Source of the DNA: Nonomuraea pusilla
GTDB lineage: Bacteria; Actinomycetota; Actinomycetes; Streptosporangiales; Streptosporangiaceae
Reading direction: 5' to 3'
DNA length: 64,000 nt
Assembly (NCBI RefSeq): GCF_900109355.1
Contig: NZ_FOBF01000014.1
Coordinates: forward strand, 1-64,000
A model generated the notes under the pieces. That model had not been told where the DNA came from. It saw only the letters and a list, made by a program, of their open reading frames with translations, and did no database searches. The position numbers and the translations under genes are program-made. Positions 62,803-64,000 of the stretch are shown here, in pieces (the stretch's first letter is position 1; every line of letters begins with the position of its first letter).

Positions 62803-63729
62803 GTGCGGGGCAAGAGCGCGCGGGTGTGGCTGCCGGGGTTCCTGGCCCTGGCCGCCATCTGGGGCAACAGCTTCTTCTTCATCAAGGTGGCGGTGGGGGC
62901 GCTGCACCCGCTCCAGGTGTCGTTCGGGCGGATGGCGGTCGGCGCGGCCGTGCTGCTCCTCGCGCTCGCCGTCACGCGCAGGCCGCTGCCGCGCGACCCG
63001 CGCCTGTGGCTGCACTTCCAGATCGCCTCGGTGGTGCTCACCACCCTGCCGTTCACCCTGTTCGCGTACGGCGAGCAGTACGTCTCCTCCGTCGTCGCCG
63101 CCATCTGGAACGCCACCACCCCGCTGTGCACGCTCGCCTTCACCCTGCTGCTGCGCGCCGAGAAGCCGAACGCCGGACGGATGACCGGGCTCGGGCTGGG
63201 GTTCGCGGGCGTCATGGTGGTGCTCGGCGTGTGGCAGCCGATGGCGGGCGGGCAGCTCGGCGGCAGCCTCGCCTGCTTCGGAGCGGCCCTGTGCTACGGC
63301 GTGGGCGGGGCGTACATGGGGCGCTTCATCACGGGGCGGCGCGGCGAGCCCGCGGTCGTGCTGGCGGCGGGCCAGCTCCTCACGGGGGCGGCGCAGCTCG
63401 CCGTCATCACGCTGGTCGCCGGGGTGCCGCTGGTGGACACCGCCGCGCCCGCCGAGGTCTGGTGGAGCATGCTGGCGCTCGGCGGGCTCGGCACGGGGCT
63501 GGCGTACCTGCTGCTGTACTGGGTGCAGGCGCGGGCGGGCGTGACGACCACCTCGACCGTGACGTACCTGCTGCCGGTGTTCGCGGTGCTGTCCGGGGTG
63601 GCGGTGCTGGGCGAGACGATCACCTGGAACCAGCCGGTGGGCGCGCTGATCATCCTGGCGGCCATCGCGCTGACGCAGGGCGCGGTGCGCCTGGGCGGGA
63701 AGCGCGCGGCGGCCGCGTCGCTGTCCTGA
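62803..63729 (+). CDS. EamA-family (DMT superfamily) transporter
   Basis: A 308-residue membrane protein with ten predicted helices in two EamA repeats (LALAAIWGNSFFFIKVAVGA, AAIWNATTPLCTLAFTLLLR; second repeat about 155-295, YLLPVFAVLSGVAVLGETIT). These are drug/metabolite exporters of diverse substrates. GTG 62803 with GGGAGG 5 nt upstream is preferred over the upstream ATG 62719. Downstream of pxpABC but with its own promoter. Confidence 0.88.
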   Translation: MRGKSARVWLPGFLALAAIWGNSFFFIKVAVGALHPLQVSFGRMAVGAAVLLLALAVTRRPLPRDPRLWLHFQIASVVLTTLPFTLFAYGEQYVSSVVAAIWNATTPLCTLAFTLLLRAEKPNAGRMTGLGLGFAGVMVVLGVWQPMAGGQLGGSLACFGAALCYGVGGAYMGRFITGRRGEPAVVLAAGQLLTGAAQLAVITLVAGVPLVDTAAPAEVWWSMLALGGLGTGLAYLLLYWVQARAGVTTTSTVTYLLPVFAVLSGVAVLGETITWNQPVGALIILAAIALTQGAVRLGGKRAAAASLS

Positions 63730-63731
63730 CC

Positions 63732-64000
63732 TCAGGAGCCGGACGGCGGGCGGCGGCGGGTCGCGGGCTTCCTCCTTCCGGCGACCAGGGTGTCGCCCGG
63801 CGCGGGGGCGCTCTCCGCGACGGCCTCCCGGGGCCCGCCGCGGTCGCCGCCGGCGTCCTCACCGTCCTTCTCGCCGTCCTCCTCGCGGGGGTCCTCACCC
63901 GGGAGGAGCGGCCGCGGATGCGGCGCCGTGTCCGCCGCGTCCTTCCGCGCGGTGTCCAGCGGCGGTCCGGCCGCCCGGGACGCCGGTGGGGCGTCGGGGT
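63732..64000 (-). CDS. 3' end of an unidentified gene (low-complexity acidic tail)
   Basis: An open minus-strand frame with GC-rich third positions runs from the window edge to TGA at 63732-63734, 2 nt from the EamA stop. The visible C-terminus is disordered and acidic (LPGEDPREEDGEKDGEDAGG) and ends in a basic segment TLVAGRRKPATRRRPPSGS. No domain can be named. The other frames here are shadows. Confidence 0.5.
   Translation of the reverse strand, partial: PDAPPASRAAGPPLDTARKDAADTAPHPRPLLPGEDPREEDGEKDGEDAGGDRGGPREAVAESAPAPGDTLVAGRRKPATRRRPPSGS

Overview
This window is chromosomal DNA of a very GC-rich, multicellular-type actinobacterium. A Nonomuraea-like member of the Streptosporangiales is my best guess, by inference only. 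Pointers are the HrdB-type sigma factor with a long acidic insert, a SAV2177-type methyltransferase, many actinobacterial DUF families (DUF3052, DUF3145, DUF5998, DUF1918, DUF7455), the fasR-fabD-fabH-acpP-fabF-accD order, frequent GTG starts and 4-base start/stop overlaps.

Layout. (1) 1-5040 is the integrase end of a temperate phage or phage-like element inserted at the 3' end of a tRNA-Val(TAC) gene (5041-5112, minus). It carries a tyrosine integrase, a small membrane protein and an XRE repressor candidate. Divergent from these is an early operon (Cro-like XRE protein, HTH protein, Bro-N antirepressor, tiny ORFs). The rest of the element lies left of the window. (2) 5130-13498: ROK kinase, zinc-ribbon protein, AhpE-type peroxiredoxin, DUF3052, YjbQ-type protein, DUF1918, a histidine kinase/response regulator pair and the E1 subunit of pyruvate dehydrogenase (aceE). 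(3) 13665-19440: secreted TAP-like hydrolase, WYL regulator, HhH-PHP protein, then a DUF1190-like lipoprotein / ATP-grasp 'glutathionylspermidine synthase' / DUF350 operon. (4) 19464-25584: fasR and the type II fatty acid synthase operon, closed by an 18-bp terminator hairpin; a perfect palindrome sits in front of fabD. (5) 26443-31299: subtilase, ECF-like sigma factor, beta-sandwich protein and TPR-CHAT (caspase-like) protein, with the last three translationally coupled. This is the most interesting module here. (6) 31239-39878: sulfurtransferase, phosphodiesterase and DUF5998, a GNAT/ADP-forming acyl-CoA synthetase fusion, a PfkB kinase and a RecQ helicase with a phosphoribosyltransferase-like tail. 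(7) 40017-50840: parC and parE, each with a long repeat-bearing non-coding flank downstream. Between them lie a redoxin, an orphan sugar-binding lipoprotein, the SAV2177 methyltransferase, a carbonic anhydrase and a secreted HAF-repeat protein. (8) 51089-58361: DUF7455, GNAT, yaaA, a broken kinase/lanthionine-synthetase relic, the principal sigma factor, a PAS-PAS-GAF-PP2C phosphatase and a HhH-GPD protein. (9) 58529-64000: a three-helix protein with a strong promoter and hairpin leader, a large unknown protein, 5-oxoprolinase pxpABC, an EamA transporter and the 3' end of another gene.

How the genes fit together. FasR plus the fab/accD operon make malonyl-CoA and fatty acids. AceE supplies acetyl-CoA, and the two-component pair beside it may sense envelope state. 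ParC/ParE and HrdB are core replication and transcription functions. The subtilase-sigma-CHAT set looks like a regulated proteolytic stress or cell-fate module. All assignments come from reading sequence motifs; no database search was run.
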